Positions 18,236 to 29,400 of a stretch of 64,000 nt of DNA are shown piece after piece; within the stretch, counting starts at the first letter, position 1, and each line of letters begins with the position of its first letter. The notes beneath the pieces were generated by a model. It saw only the letters and a list, made by a program, of their open reading frames with translations, ran no database searches and had not been told where the DNA came from. A program made the position numbers and the translations under genes. The stretch comes from Eutreptiella sp. 'Long Island Sound 2002' (taxonomy: Eukaryota; Euglenozoa; Euglenophyceae; Eutreptiales; Eutreptiaceae), in contig OZ038390.1 of the NCBI GenBank assembly GCA_964036045.1, positions 35,774,974 through 35,838,973 on the forward strand, given 5' to 3'.

Positions 18236-21200
18236 AGCAGAGGGTGGGGGGGAAGGCCACCCCCCTTGTGCAGTCAGCTCAGGGTGGAGGGACGTGCTCC
18301 ACCCCTCTGCACGCCAGTACGTGGTGGAAGGATTGGGCCTCCACCCTTGTGCACATCAGCACAGGGTGGAGGGCACGGTGGGTGTTGCGCCTCTACGGCG
18401 GACCGACCCCTTTCCGTTACGAATCGTGGGGCTATGGGAGTGCTGCTATAGCCGCACCCGGGCCGCTGCGCACGTACCGCCGCTGGTGCACCCGGCGTAC
18501 TGTTGCTGCTTTGGCGTTGCTGCTGCATTGCAGCCTACCCTCGCCCCGGTACCACCGAGGGGCCATTGGGGTGCACCAGCCGCACTCAAGCTGCCGCGCA
18601 CGCACGGCAGCAGTTGCAGCCCGTGCCTCGCAGCAATTTTGGCACTACACCCGCACCATAGCCAGGCCCGCTCCTCTGTGCACAACAGCGCAGGGCGGAG
18701 GGATAGGTTCCCTTCCGCCGTGCACCACAGTACGAGTACGGGGCGAAGGGATAGGTTCCCCTCCCCTGTGCACCACTGCACAGGACGGAAGGACGGGTTC
18801 CCTTCCCCGTGCACCATAGCACAGGGCGGAGGGACGGGCTCCCTTCCCTTGTGCACCACGCAACAGGACGGAGGGACGGGTTCCCCTCCCCTGTGCACCA
18901 CAGCACAAGGCAGAGGGATGCGTTCCCTTCCCCTGTGCACCACAGCACAGGACAAGGGGATGGGTTCCCTTCCCCTAAGAACCACAGCACAAGCGGAGGG
19001 ACAGGTTCCCCTCCCCTGCGCCCCGCAGCACAGGACGGAGGGATAGGTTCCCCTCCCCTGTGCACCACAGCATAGGGCGGAGGGACAGATTCCGCTCCCC
19101 TATGCACCATAGTTGAGGACGGAGGGACGGGTTCCCTTTCACTGTGCACCCCAGCACAGGACGGAGGGACATATGCCCCTCCCCTGTGCACCACAGCACA
19201 GGACGAAGGGACATGTTCCCTTCCCCTGCGCCCCGCAGCACAGAACGGAGGGACAGGTTCCCCTCCCCTGTGCACCACAGCACACGACGGAGGGACAGGT
19301 TCCCTTCCCCTGTGCACCACAGCATAGGGCAGAGGGACGGATTCCGCTCCCCTATGCACCATAGTTGAGGACGGAGGGGTGGGTTCCCTCCCACTGTGCA
19401 CCACAGCACAGGACGGAGGGACAGGTGCCACTCCCCTGTGCACCACAGCACAGGATGGAGGGACAGGTTCCCTTCCGCTGTGCACCGCAGCACAGGGCGG
19501 AGGGACAGGTTTCCTTCCCCCGTGCACCACAGCACGGGGCGGAGGGACAGGTTCCCCTCCCCGACGGAGTGACGGGTTCCCTTCCCCATGCACCACAACA
19601 CTGGACGAAGGGACGGGCTCCCTTCCCCTGTGCACCACAGCACAGGGCGCAGGGACAGGTTCCCCACCCCTGTGCACCACAGCACAGGACGGAGGGACGG
19701 GCTCCCTTCCCCTGTGCAGCGCGACACAGGACAGAGGGACGGGTTCCCTTCCCCTGTGCATCGCAGGACACGGCGAAGGGACAGGTTCCCCTCCCCTGTG
19801 CACCACAGCACAAGACGGAGGGACGGGCTCCCTTCCCCTGTGCAGCACGGCACAGGACAGAGGGACGGGTTCCCTTCCTCAGTGCATCGCAGCACAAGGC
19901 GAAGGGACAGGTTCCGCTCCCCTGTGCACCACAGCACAAGACGGAGGGACGGATTCCTTTCCGCTGTGCAGCACAGCATAGGACGGAGGGACATGTTCCC
20001 CTCCCCTCTGTACCACAGCACAGGACGGAGGGACGGATTCCCTTCCCCTGTGCACCGCAGCACAGGGAGAGGGGACAGGTTCCCCTCCCCCGTGGACCAC
20101 AGCACAGGACGGAGGGACGGGTTCCCCTCCCCTGTGCAGCACAGCACGGGACAGGGGGAGGGGTTCCCTTCCCCCGTGCACCGCAGCACAGGGCGGAGGG
20201 ACTGGTTCACCTCCCCTTTGCACCGCAGCACAGGACGGAGGGTCGCGTTCCCTTCCCCTGAGCACCACGGCATAGGACGGGGGGACTGGTTCCCTTCCCC
20301 TGTGCACCACTGCACAGGGCGGAGGGACAGGTTCCCCTCCCCTGTGGACCACAGCACAGGACGGAGGGACGGGTTCCCCTCCCCTGTGCATCACAGCACA
20401 CGACGGAGGGACGGGTTCCCTTCCCCTGTGCATCACAGCACACAACGGAGGGATGGGTTCCCTTCTCTGTGCACCACAGCACAAGGCGGAGGGACAGGTT
20501 CCCCTCCCCTGTGCACCACAGCACAGGTTGGAGTTCCCTTCCCCTGTACACCACAGCACAGGTCGTAGAGACAGGTTCCCCTCCCCTGTGCACCGTTGCA
20601 CAAGATGGAGGGACGGGTTCCCTTCCCCGGTGCACCACAGCACAAGACGGAGGAACGGGCTCCCTTCCCCTGTGCACCACAGCACCGGACGAAGGGACAG
20701 GCTCCCCTCCCCTGTGCACCAATGCACAGGACGGAGGAACAGGTTACCCTACCCTGTGCACCACTGCACAGGGCGGAGGGATGGGTTCCCTTCCCTGTGC
20801 ACCAATGCAAAGGACGGAGGGACGGGTTCCCCTCCCCTGTGCACCATAGCACAGGACGGAGCGACAGGTTCCCCTCGCCTGTGCACCATAGCACAGGACG
20901 GAGGGAGAGGTTCCCGTCCCCTGTGCACCACAGCACAGGACGGAGGGATGGGTTCCCCTCCCTGTGCACCAATGCACAGGACGGAGGGACAGGTTCTGCT
21001 CCCCTGTGCACCACAGCACAAGACAGAAGGACGGGTTCCCTTCCGCTGTGCACCACAGCACAGGACGGAGGGACATGTTCCCCTCCCCTGTGCACTACAG
21101 CACAGGACGGAGGGTCAGGTTCTCCTCCCCTTTGCACCACAGCACAGGGCGGAGGGATGGGTTCCTCTCCCCTGTGCACCACAGCAAAGGACAGAGGGAC

Positions 21201-22225
21201 ACGTTCCCCTCCCCTGTGCACCTCAGCACAGGACAAGGGGATGGGTTCCCTTCCCCTAAGAACCACAGCACAGAGCGGAGGGAGAGGTTCCCCTCCCCTG
21301 TGGTCCACAGCACAGGGCGGGGGGATGGGTTCCCTTCCCCTGTGCACCACAGCACAGGGCGGAGGGACGGGTTCCCTTCCCCTGTGCACCACAGCATAGG
21401 ACGGAGGGATGGGTTCCCTTCCCCTAAGCACCACACCACAGGACGGAGGGACGGGTCCCCTTCCCCTGTGCACCACTGCACAAGGCGGAGGGATAGGTTC
21501 GCCTCCCCTGTGCACCACAGTCTAGGGCAGAGGGACAGGTTCCGCTCCCCTGTGCACCTCAGCACAAAACGGAGGGATAGGATTTCCTCCCCTGTGCACT
21601 GTTGCATAGGGCGTGAGGGTAGGGTCCCCTCCCCTGTGCACCACAGCATAGGGCGGAGGGACAGGTTCCCCTCCCCTACGCACCATAGCACGGGGCGGAG
21701 GGACAGGTTCCCCTACCCTATGCACCTCAGCACAAGACGGAGCGACAAGGTCCCCTCCCCCGTGCACCGCAGCACATGGCGGTGGGACAGGCTCTCCTCC
21801 CCCGTGCACCACAACACAGGGCAGAGGGACGGGTTTTTCTCCCCTGTGCACCTCAGCACAAGGCAGAGGGACTAGTTCCCTCCCCTGTGAAGATCAGCAC
21901 AGGACGGAGGGACTGGATCCTGTCCCCTGTGCATCAGAGCACAGGACGGAGGGACGGGTTCCCCTCCCCTATGCACCACAGCACAGGACGGAGGGACAGA
22001 TTCCCCTCCCCACTGCAGCACAGCACGGGACCGAGGGACTGGTTCCCCTCCCCTGTGCACCACAGCACAGGACGGAGGGACTAGTTCCCCTCCCGTGTGC
22101 ACCACAGCACAGGACGGAGGGACGGGTTCCCCTCCCCGTGGACCACTGCTGAGGGCGGAGGGACAGGTTCCCCTCCCCTGTGCATCATAGCACAGGACAG
22201 AGGGACAGCTTCCCCTCCCTTGTGC
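18236..22225. repeat. 42-bp satellite array
   Basis: Roughly 85-95 copies of a 42-bp unit, CACCACAGCACAGGACGGAG followed by GGACGGGTTCCCCTCCCCTGTG, with modest divergence. The first units (18236-18395) are more diverged, and 18396-18660 is a non-satellite interruption. Since 42 is 14 codons, most frames on both strands stay open for hundreds of codons, giving repeats such as RRDGFPSPVHHSTG on one strand and GCTGEGNPSLRPVLW-type units on the other. No start or composition argues for a translated gene. Confidence 0.9.
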
Positions 22226-22262
22226 ACCATGAGAGGGGAGGGGAGGGGAGGGGAGGGGACCC
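22226..22262. repeat. GGGGA pentamer run
   Basis: A short run of GGGGA repeats joins the 42-bp satellite to the TGC-rich satellite. Confidence 0.7.
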
Positions 22263-23077
22263 GAGGCGCGCTTTGCTGCACTTGCCCTGTGTGTGCTGCA
22301 CTAAACTGCACTTAGTGTGCTGTGCTGTGCTGTGTCGCACTATGTGCACCGTGCTGCTCTGCAATGTGCGTGCTGCGCTGCACTGCAATGCACTCTGTGA
22401 GCTGCGCCGTCTTGCACTGTGTACGTTGCATTGGATTGCTTGGGACTGGACTGCACAACCCGTGGCTTGCATGGTATCGGCTCAGTGCGCAGCACAGGGC
22501 AGTGCAGCGCAACACGCACAGTGCAGTGCAGTGCACAGCGCACGGTTGCGCAGCGCAGCGTGCGCAGGGCAGTGCTACACGGCACGGCGCGCATAGTGCG
22601 GTGCGGCACAACACACACATTACAGTGCAGCATAGTTCACACGTGCAGTGCGGCACCGCACTATGCATGCTGTGCTGCCCGGCACTGTGTGTGCGGTGTC
22701 GCACTGCACGTGTTAACTGTGCTGCACTGTAATGTGTGTGTTGTGCCGCACCGCACTGTGCGCACCGTGCCGTGCAGCACTGCCCTGCGCACGCTGCGCT
22801 GCGCAACCGTGCACTGTGCACTGCACTGCGCTGTGCGTGTTGCGCTGCACTGCCCTGTGCTATGCACTGAACTGCACTGTGCGCGCTGTGCAGCACTGCA
22901 CGGTGCATGTTGTGCTGGCCTCCATTGTGGGCATTGTGCCGCACCGCACGTGTGTGCTGTGCCGCCCTGCATTGTGTGTGCCGTGTTGTGCCGCAGCGCA
23001 CTGTGCTGCGCAGTGCACTGTTCGTTGCGACTGCGCTGGGCTGCACTGCGTGTGCTGTGCTGCACTGCGCGGCATGG
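22263..23077. repeat. TGC/GCA-rich satellite, left part, with hairpin
   Basis: Alternating phrases such as GTGCTGTGCTGCACTGC. Orientation flips: GTGCTG-type at 22263-22480, GCAGCAC-type at 22489-22660, then GTGCTG-type again to the LTR of the second chromovirus. Segments 22489-22660 and 22692-22862 are inverted copies of each other with a ~31-nt loop and only scattered mismatches. The sequence around 22390-22460 resembles 39570-39640 on the far side of the retroelement, so both are parts of one array split by the insertion. Confidence 0.8.
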
Positions 23078-23850
23078 TGAAGCGGTACCCAGAACCCCAT
23101 GGCCAGGTTACGGCATACAACCGGTCCACTAACCCCATGTACGGAAGTGTTCCGTGCCGTAAAGCCCCGCATCGGCAACCGATGCACCGCCAGCGGAGAT
23201 TTGTGTATCAGAATATCAGGAATCAACAGGGTTTTATTTTCATATTGTTTCCGTCAATTTTTACGCTTCCGTTCTGATACTCACTGTTTTGACTGCTGGC
23301 GGTTGGATCGCGACTTTACCGTAACCGCCAGTTTAACTGTAATTAATGGAAATTTTAACGCTATCCGCGACGAAGGCTCCAAAGCCTTCAGGAACTGCAT
23401 GGATGCTTCCGCAATTTTCACATTCTACACTCGCAACCTTAATCCGAATTTTTCAGGATGTCGAAATCGGATTTTCGACTTCGACATCCCCGCACTTGAT
23501 TTGACCTCTTTCGAGTGGACCTACGTGCTTCCCTATGCACGAATCAACTTTCCTTTTATCTTGCCCCCCATTTGACTCAGAGATATGGGCAAAACAAAGT
23601 TGATTCGTGAGGCCACTTGTGAGGGTCATATCTCGTGCCGCTTGCGAGTATTGACAATAAGGAAACGTGGGACGTATTCACAATACTCCCGACGTAATTT
23701 AGGAAGCCTTATATGCCTTGCGTTTCCACACGTGCGCGCTAGTGTAATGGATCATGGTCAAGAGGGTAGAGTTTGCGTTATAACTCTTTGGCCATGACAT
23801 TGCGTGCGTTAAGATAACTTTCGAGTGTAGCGCGCAAGTGTTGGTGTTGC

Positions 23851-23875
23851 ATGGGAACTCTCCTTGAGTTCCTAT
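23851..23875 (+). other. Short hairpin in LTR
   Basis: GGGAACTC-TCCTT-GAGTTCC stem-loop. In the 3' LTR copy (37999-38023) the stem is a perfect 10 bp (ATAGGAACTC with GAGTTCCTAT); this copy has one mismatch. Confidence 0.6.
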
Positions 23876-24294
23876 GAGCGATAGACACAAAGTTATGCCC
23901 TTGGAGGGGCATGACATATCGTGGTGGGAGCTGCCTTTTTGGGCAATATGTGGTATGTGCCATGTGTTGTGTTGCGTGCCCATTTGGCGGGTCCATTACT
24001 CCAAGCCAAGCCCGCCAATGGACCTCATATTGTGCAAGCCCCTTCTCCATACTCACCACGATCAATGGCAAGCCTAACCTTCGTGAAGGGAAGCTTGTGT
24101 GGTGAACCCGAAGCGATGCGTTGGGAGCAAGGTGTGTGTTTTACAATTTTCCATATTTTCGTGTGCCCACTTGGGAAGTAGCGCTCGTAACCTTTCAAGG
24201 CGCCCCAAGTGGAGCACATATGTGGGATCGAAGGTCATTGGTGTCAAGTCATTGTGTTTAGAAGGATGAGGTGATTGCACGATCCAAGCCAAAG

Positions 24295-24309
24295 ATATTA
24301 TAATATAAT
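24295..24309 (+). promoter_or_regulatory. TATA-like element in the large LTR
   Basis: ATATTATAATATAAT is the most TATA-like stretch of the LTR and is identical in the 3' copy (38443-38457). Perfect 13-bp inverted repeats (GTCATGATGTCAA and its complement) lie 60-115 bp downstream and could fold the RNA leader. Inferred promoter. Confidence 0.35.
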
Positions 24310-25278
24310 TGTGCACCTTTCAAGGCACTTTTGGGTGTGCTTGTGCCAATTTTGCCGTTTTTGGCCCGTCATGATGTCAAGTGGCGACCGTGTATCTCAA
24401 CGTTGCGCTCAATTGACATCATGACCCAAGTATGATATGAGGGTACATACTTCGGTGCCCAACATATCTTGGACCCGGCCAATAACTCCTCTTAGGCTTG
24501 GCATACTGTGGCCGCCATGTTGGCGATTTGGGACTATCCCAAATCATGGGCTCACTTGGCGACCCTGCCATTCCCAATATCGGAGGAGTTGGGCGACGCC
24601 CAAAAGATATGTTGGACCAATATGACTTGATACCAATCCTATGGCACACTCCGGTCCGAGTCGGGCATGTGCCTCATTTGCCCCAACCATGAGTGTGCGC
24701 ATTTTTGGCCATTTTGAGCAATTTTCCACTTTTGTTGCCCGCCGTGCACTATGTTCTAACCCTCGTGCACGCCGGACGCATGGACCAATGGACCATATAT
24801 GACATGGGTGTTATGGGTAATCGTCCCCATGGTCCACACACCACGTGGGCGAAGCGGAGTCCCCTTCGTTAAGGTGCTAGCCCAAAGTGAGTGTGGGCAG
24901 TTTTGCAATTTTGGCATTTGTGGACCCGATTGGGATCGTCACCACGCCGAGTGGCATGGAGATCTTTGAGAGCCAAGGTCATGGGAGTCTCCGTTGGACT
25001 CCCGGTGGATCGCGTATGGAATGGCAGATCCGATCTCCAAGCCGGCGTGGAGATATACTATTGGGAGCACACTGAATTTTGGCTCATTTCAAGCAGCCAA
25101 AATGACCCCATTTTGGGACCCCAATTTCCCCCTTCCGTGTGGTCAATTGGCGGCCCCATTTCTCTAAGCCCATAGGGAGCCCGGACCTAAATTCAAGTTG
25201 TACACCCAGATATAAGCCCTAGGTCCTGCCTCCTACCCTGTGAGCCATTGGCCTTACCTTGGCCGGGCGAGCCACGCG

Positions 25279-26469
25279 TGGGAATGACGCCAATTTTGGT
25301 GATTTTGGCATCATGACCCCACTTGACTCATCCGTGGTGCCCTGATGCCGGGACCTCAGAGGGAACCAGGTTGGGTGAGGGTTCCAGGGAGTTCATACTC
25401 GAAGGGCATAGGGTCAGTTGTCTCGTTCCTACCTCTGGCGGGTCCGGACGAGAGGTCAATTTTGGAGTTTTTCAAGCTAATATCAGTTTGGGCTGAAACA
25501 GCCCATTTTCAGCTACCAACTCCTGAGGGATAATGGCGGGGCCATATCTCTGGCTCAGAGTGGAGTTGGGACCTGCCGTTAAGGGAGCATGGGGAGCCAC
25601 TGTCGGTTGGCCTTGGAGCCCCTTGGTTCCCAGGAACTCGCCTGTGGCTAGGCGGGACACCTCCCCCATTGGCAGGGTTTCAGGGTCCGGACTGAGCAGG
25701 GCATGGGTTGTGTTTGAGCCCCCGCCCCCACCAGCCACTGAGAGGGTCGGACCTGGGATTGGGATATGAGTTAGGATAGAGTGTCTATTGTCCTGTAATG
25801 CCCTTACCCCAGTCCATGCTTAACCCCATGTGTACATATCCTGATGTGTTGTTGTACATACTTTTGTTCCCTCTTTGCAGAGTGGCAAGGATTCTGAAAC
25901 GCTTTGTCACATGACACGAGCGTATTGATGCCCTTGTGAGCGTAGTGCCTTGCCTGCCTGCTCACTTGTGCGTGTCACCACAGCGTCCCGTGGCCGGCCC
26001 CCCACGGGAACGCGTCAAAAGCGTTTCACCGCCGCGGGGTTACCCAACCCTCGCGTGCCACTCGGGGCCACCAACCCCGAGCAGCGCGTCGCAGCAGCGC
26101 GGCGCAGCTCGCAGCTCGCAGCGCAGCGCAGCGGCTCGCAGCGCAGCGCAGCGGCTCGCAGCGCCACCCAGCGACAGCGCCGAGTTCGTCACGGAGCCAG
26201 CAGCACCGTCCAGAGCATCGCCCTGACCGCGCAGCGACCGTGAAAGAGGTGCACAGACCAGGACTCCTGCATCAGCCCCATTGGCCGACCCGGAGTCCCA
26301 TCGGCCGACCAGCAAGGCCGCGTCAACCACCTCCACAACCACCGGCTGAACAGCACCAGCCGCACACCCAGCCCAGTGCTGCAGCACCCGCCTCAACAAC
26401 CACCACAAGTTCGTTGAGTAGAACGAGTGCACACCAAGGACCTCAAGACCAAGTACGCCCCCCGCTGCC
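25279..26469 (+). other. 5' leader of plus-strand chromovirus
   Basis: About 1.2 kb between the LTR and the gag ATG. The first bases after the LTR, TGGGAATGACGCC, begin with the TGG expected of a primer site, but I cannot match them to a tRNA. Near 26090-26180 is a GC-rich duplication of GCTCGCAGCGCAGCGCAGCG. No gene seen. Confidence 0.5.
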
Positions 26470-29400
26470 ATGGTGAATTGGCAGGAAGCGGGCAGGCTGT
26501 GGCCGCGGCCCCACCCCCATGCGGCACGCCTGCTGCGTGGGTTGGTCTGGGACCAGCACTACTGCCACAGCCACCCCCAGTGTGAAGGCGGCATGCCCGG
26601 GAGCTTCGAGCTCCGCGAGGACATGGGGGAAGACCGCCTGCGGGCAGTGGAGGAGTGGCTGCGGGCGGAAGGCTACGAGTGGCGCTTCCGCCGCAAGCGC
26701 TGGCGGACCTGGACCCGGCCGGACAGGCCCGGCGAAGGGTTGCGCCCCGACGGGATCGAGGAGGACGAGACCCCCAACGAGTACCCGTCGGGGGCCTCGA
26801 TCAACGTCTCCATGTGGGACGTGATCGAGAAGAAGTTCCCGGAGCTGGGGAACGAGCGCAGGCTGCAGGGCAGCAACAGCGCGTCTCCGGCGACGGAGAA
26901 GCGGTCCGCCGGGGACAGGAAGCGGGACCGGAGGTGGCGGGAGTACCAGGAGTCCCTGGCCGCCGAAGCCGCCCAAGGCGCCAGGGACGGAACCCCAGCC
27001 CCCAGTCCCCAACGGGCCAATGGTGGTCATCACCCCGGCTCCACCACCCTTGGCGACTACATCAAAGTCGCCAGGCAGTCCAAGGCCAAGCCCCGTCCGC
27101 TGCTCCTGAAGCCCCAGCAGGCCTCAGCAGGCCCCAGCAGCGACGTGGAGTCGGCCCACCGCGGGAGGATGCCCGCCGACCAGGCCAGCTCCAGCAGCAG
27201 CGCCGCTCCCGCCCAAAGGGACGTGGCGCGCGCCTGTGAGCGCGTCTGTGGGGCGCCCTGCAACCTTCGGGTTGTCCGGCAACGGGCCACGCAGCAGAAC
27301 GCTGCCGTGGAGGGCGCCATCGGCATCGCCCATGAGGAGGACACCGAGTGGGGCAGAGGCATGGACTACCACGCCTCGAAAGTGGCAGCCATCGCGGCCG
27401 GTCTCACGGCTGCGGCCGCCCATGAGGCAGTGGCTGCCCGGATCAGGGCAACCGACGAGGAAGCCCGCCGGACGCAGGAGGCCATCGCCTGCAAGGAGGC
27501 CGAGGTGAAGGCGCTGGAAGAGGCGCTTGCCCAAGAGAGGGCAAAGAAGGAGGCGGAGGAAAGGGCCCACGCCGAAGCAACGGCTAAGGCCCAGGAGGAC
27601 GCCGCCAAGAAGGAAGCCATCGAGGCCGCGCGACGGAAGGTCGCTGAGGAGAAGGCCAAGACGGAGGCGGAGCTGGCAGCGTTGGAAGCGCAGAAGGCGC
27701 AGCTGCAGCAGGCCCGGGAAGCCGAGGCGGCTCGTGCTCGGGAGGAAGCCGAAGTGCGAGCTGCCGCAGCCACCGCCGCCGCAATGGAGGAGGCAGAGGC
27801 CAAACTCCACCGCGAGACTCCCCCGGGAGGATCACGTGTGGAGACCCTTCGAAAGCTTTTCGAAGGGGACGCCTCCTCCAGGATGACGCTGGATGAGGCG
27901 GACACGGGCAGCAGTGGGAGCAGTGGCACCACCGCCCATCGACGGAGGAAGGGCAAGGGGAAGACCCCCGAGAGGCCGCGGAGGCCAACGGGTGGACACC
28001 CCCACGACAGTGACCCCTTCTTCACCGCCAGTGACGGGGATGAACGAGGCCGCCGACATCGCCAAGTGGTGGCTTGGACGGGCGGAGGAGGCGGAGACGT
28101 CCCCATGGAAGGTGAGGATGAGGATCCCCCTCCTCCCTACCGGAGCTCGGAGTCTTCCGAGACCGAGACGCCCAGGTTGGGCAACATGGACGAGGATGAC
28201 GACATGGACTTCGGCATCACGCGCCCATCCTCGGACCCACCGAGGCGACCCGGCGGAGACCCACCGGGACCCCCTGGCGGAGGACCATCAGGACCCCCTG
28301 GAGGACGCCCACCGAGTGGACCCCCTGGAGGCGGACCACCGGGCGGGGGAGGACCCCCTGGACCGGGCGGACCCGGCGGAGGCCCTCCTGGAGGACCCCC
28401 TGGGGACCCCGACGACCCACCAGGGAACGGCGACCCGGATACCACCTGGCGGTGGATTGTCTACCTCCGCAGGAGGGTCTTTTCCCTCGAGTGCGAGGTA
28501 GACACGGGCAAGGTCGAGATGGCTCGCATCTCCGGGGTCGCCGCGCGCGCGCAGAAGGAGCTGGACATCGCCAGGGCCGAGACCAAGTCGCTGACCAACG
28601 TCGTCAGCGGCCTGCAGGGGAGGCTGGATGCGCTGGAAGCCCGTGGGAGCGTCGGCAGCGACCACCCACCCCTGGAGTCTGGCTCGTCGGACGACGGCTG
28701 GGGACCCGGACCAGGTCCAGGCAGACCCCACGCCCCCGGCGGAGCCCCCAGGAGTCGCCCCAGCGCCAGTGCCCCCTCTCTCACCGCCCCCTCTCACCAC
28801 AGCGCGGGCCGCCGCAACGAGCGCGTGCCGCCCGGCAGTGGCAGTGAGGAATGGCGCGATGAGTGGCTCAGCGCGGACTACCACAACCGCCGTGCTCCAC
28901 CGCGGACGCCTGTACGCCCCCGACGCCCGGCACCAGCCCCGGTGCCAATCCCCAGGGCTGGAGGACGTTATGGTGGACTCAGGGATGAGGTCCCCAGAGG
29001 AGACGTGGAGTGGGATGTCGGCGAAGGTGAGGACCTGGACCTGGACCTGGAGGAGTTCGACATCAGCCCGCCGCGTGGTGTACGACGGGAGGCCGCTGAA
29101 CGCAGCCGCCGGCGCCGTGATGAGGATGCGTACATGGATGCAGTACGGCGTGAACATTTTGGTTCAGCGTACGTGGAGGAACCGCGGCGTAGCCACAGAG
29201 GTTCCATGGAGGAGATGGACGTGGCGGCCGTGGGAGTCCGTGGGCGAGGCCGATGGGAACCTCGGTCGACCTCGCGGCCGGCGTTCATGGTCTCTAAGGC
29301 CGCGGATGCCGCCGTGTGGGAGGACTTGAAGGACATCAAGCCCCCCATGTACGACGGCAACCCCCTCAACCTCGACCGCTTCTTGGAGAAGCTGGACGAT

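Larger units (their letters stand above)
23078..25278 (+). repeat. 5' LTR (2.2 kb) of plus-strand chromovirus
   Basis: Starts TGAAGCGGTACC and is repeated at 37226-39426 with equal length. It carries a TATA-like stretch near 24295-24309, two inverted repeats after it (24368-24380 with 24413-24425, and 24459-24470 with 24604-24615), and a 10-bp hairpin at 23851-23875. The ORFs inside it, including one of 158 codons, show no recognisable domain. Confidence 0.9.

Noticed and set aside
18244-21875. Several ORFs of 200-460 codons on both strands
   Set aside because: All lie in the 42-bp satellite, whose period is a multiple of three; frames stay open on both strands simultaneously.
22312-23226. 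304-codon minus-strand ORF of Cys/His/Ala-rich repeats
   Set aside because: It is the reverse strand of the TGC-rich satellite and runs into an LTR; no protein-like composition.
23099-23575. 158-codon ORF in the large LTR, also present at 37247-37723
   Set aside because: The second copy exists only because LTRs are duplicated, so it is not independent conservation; no domain seen.
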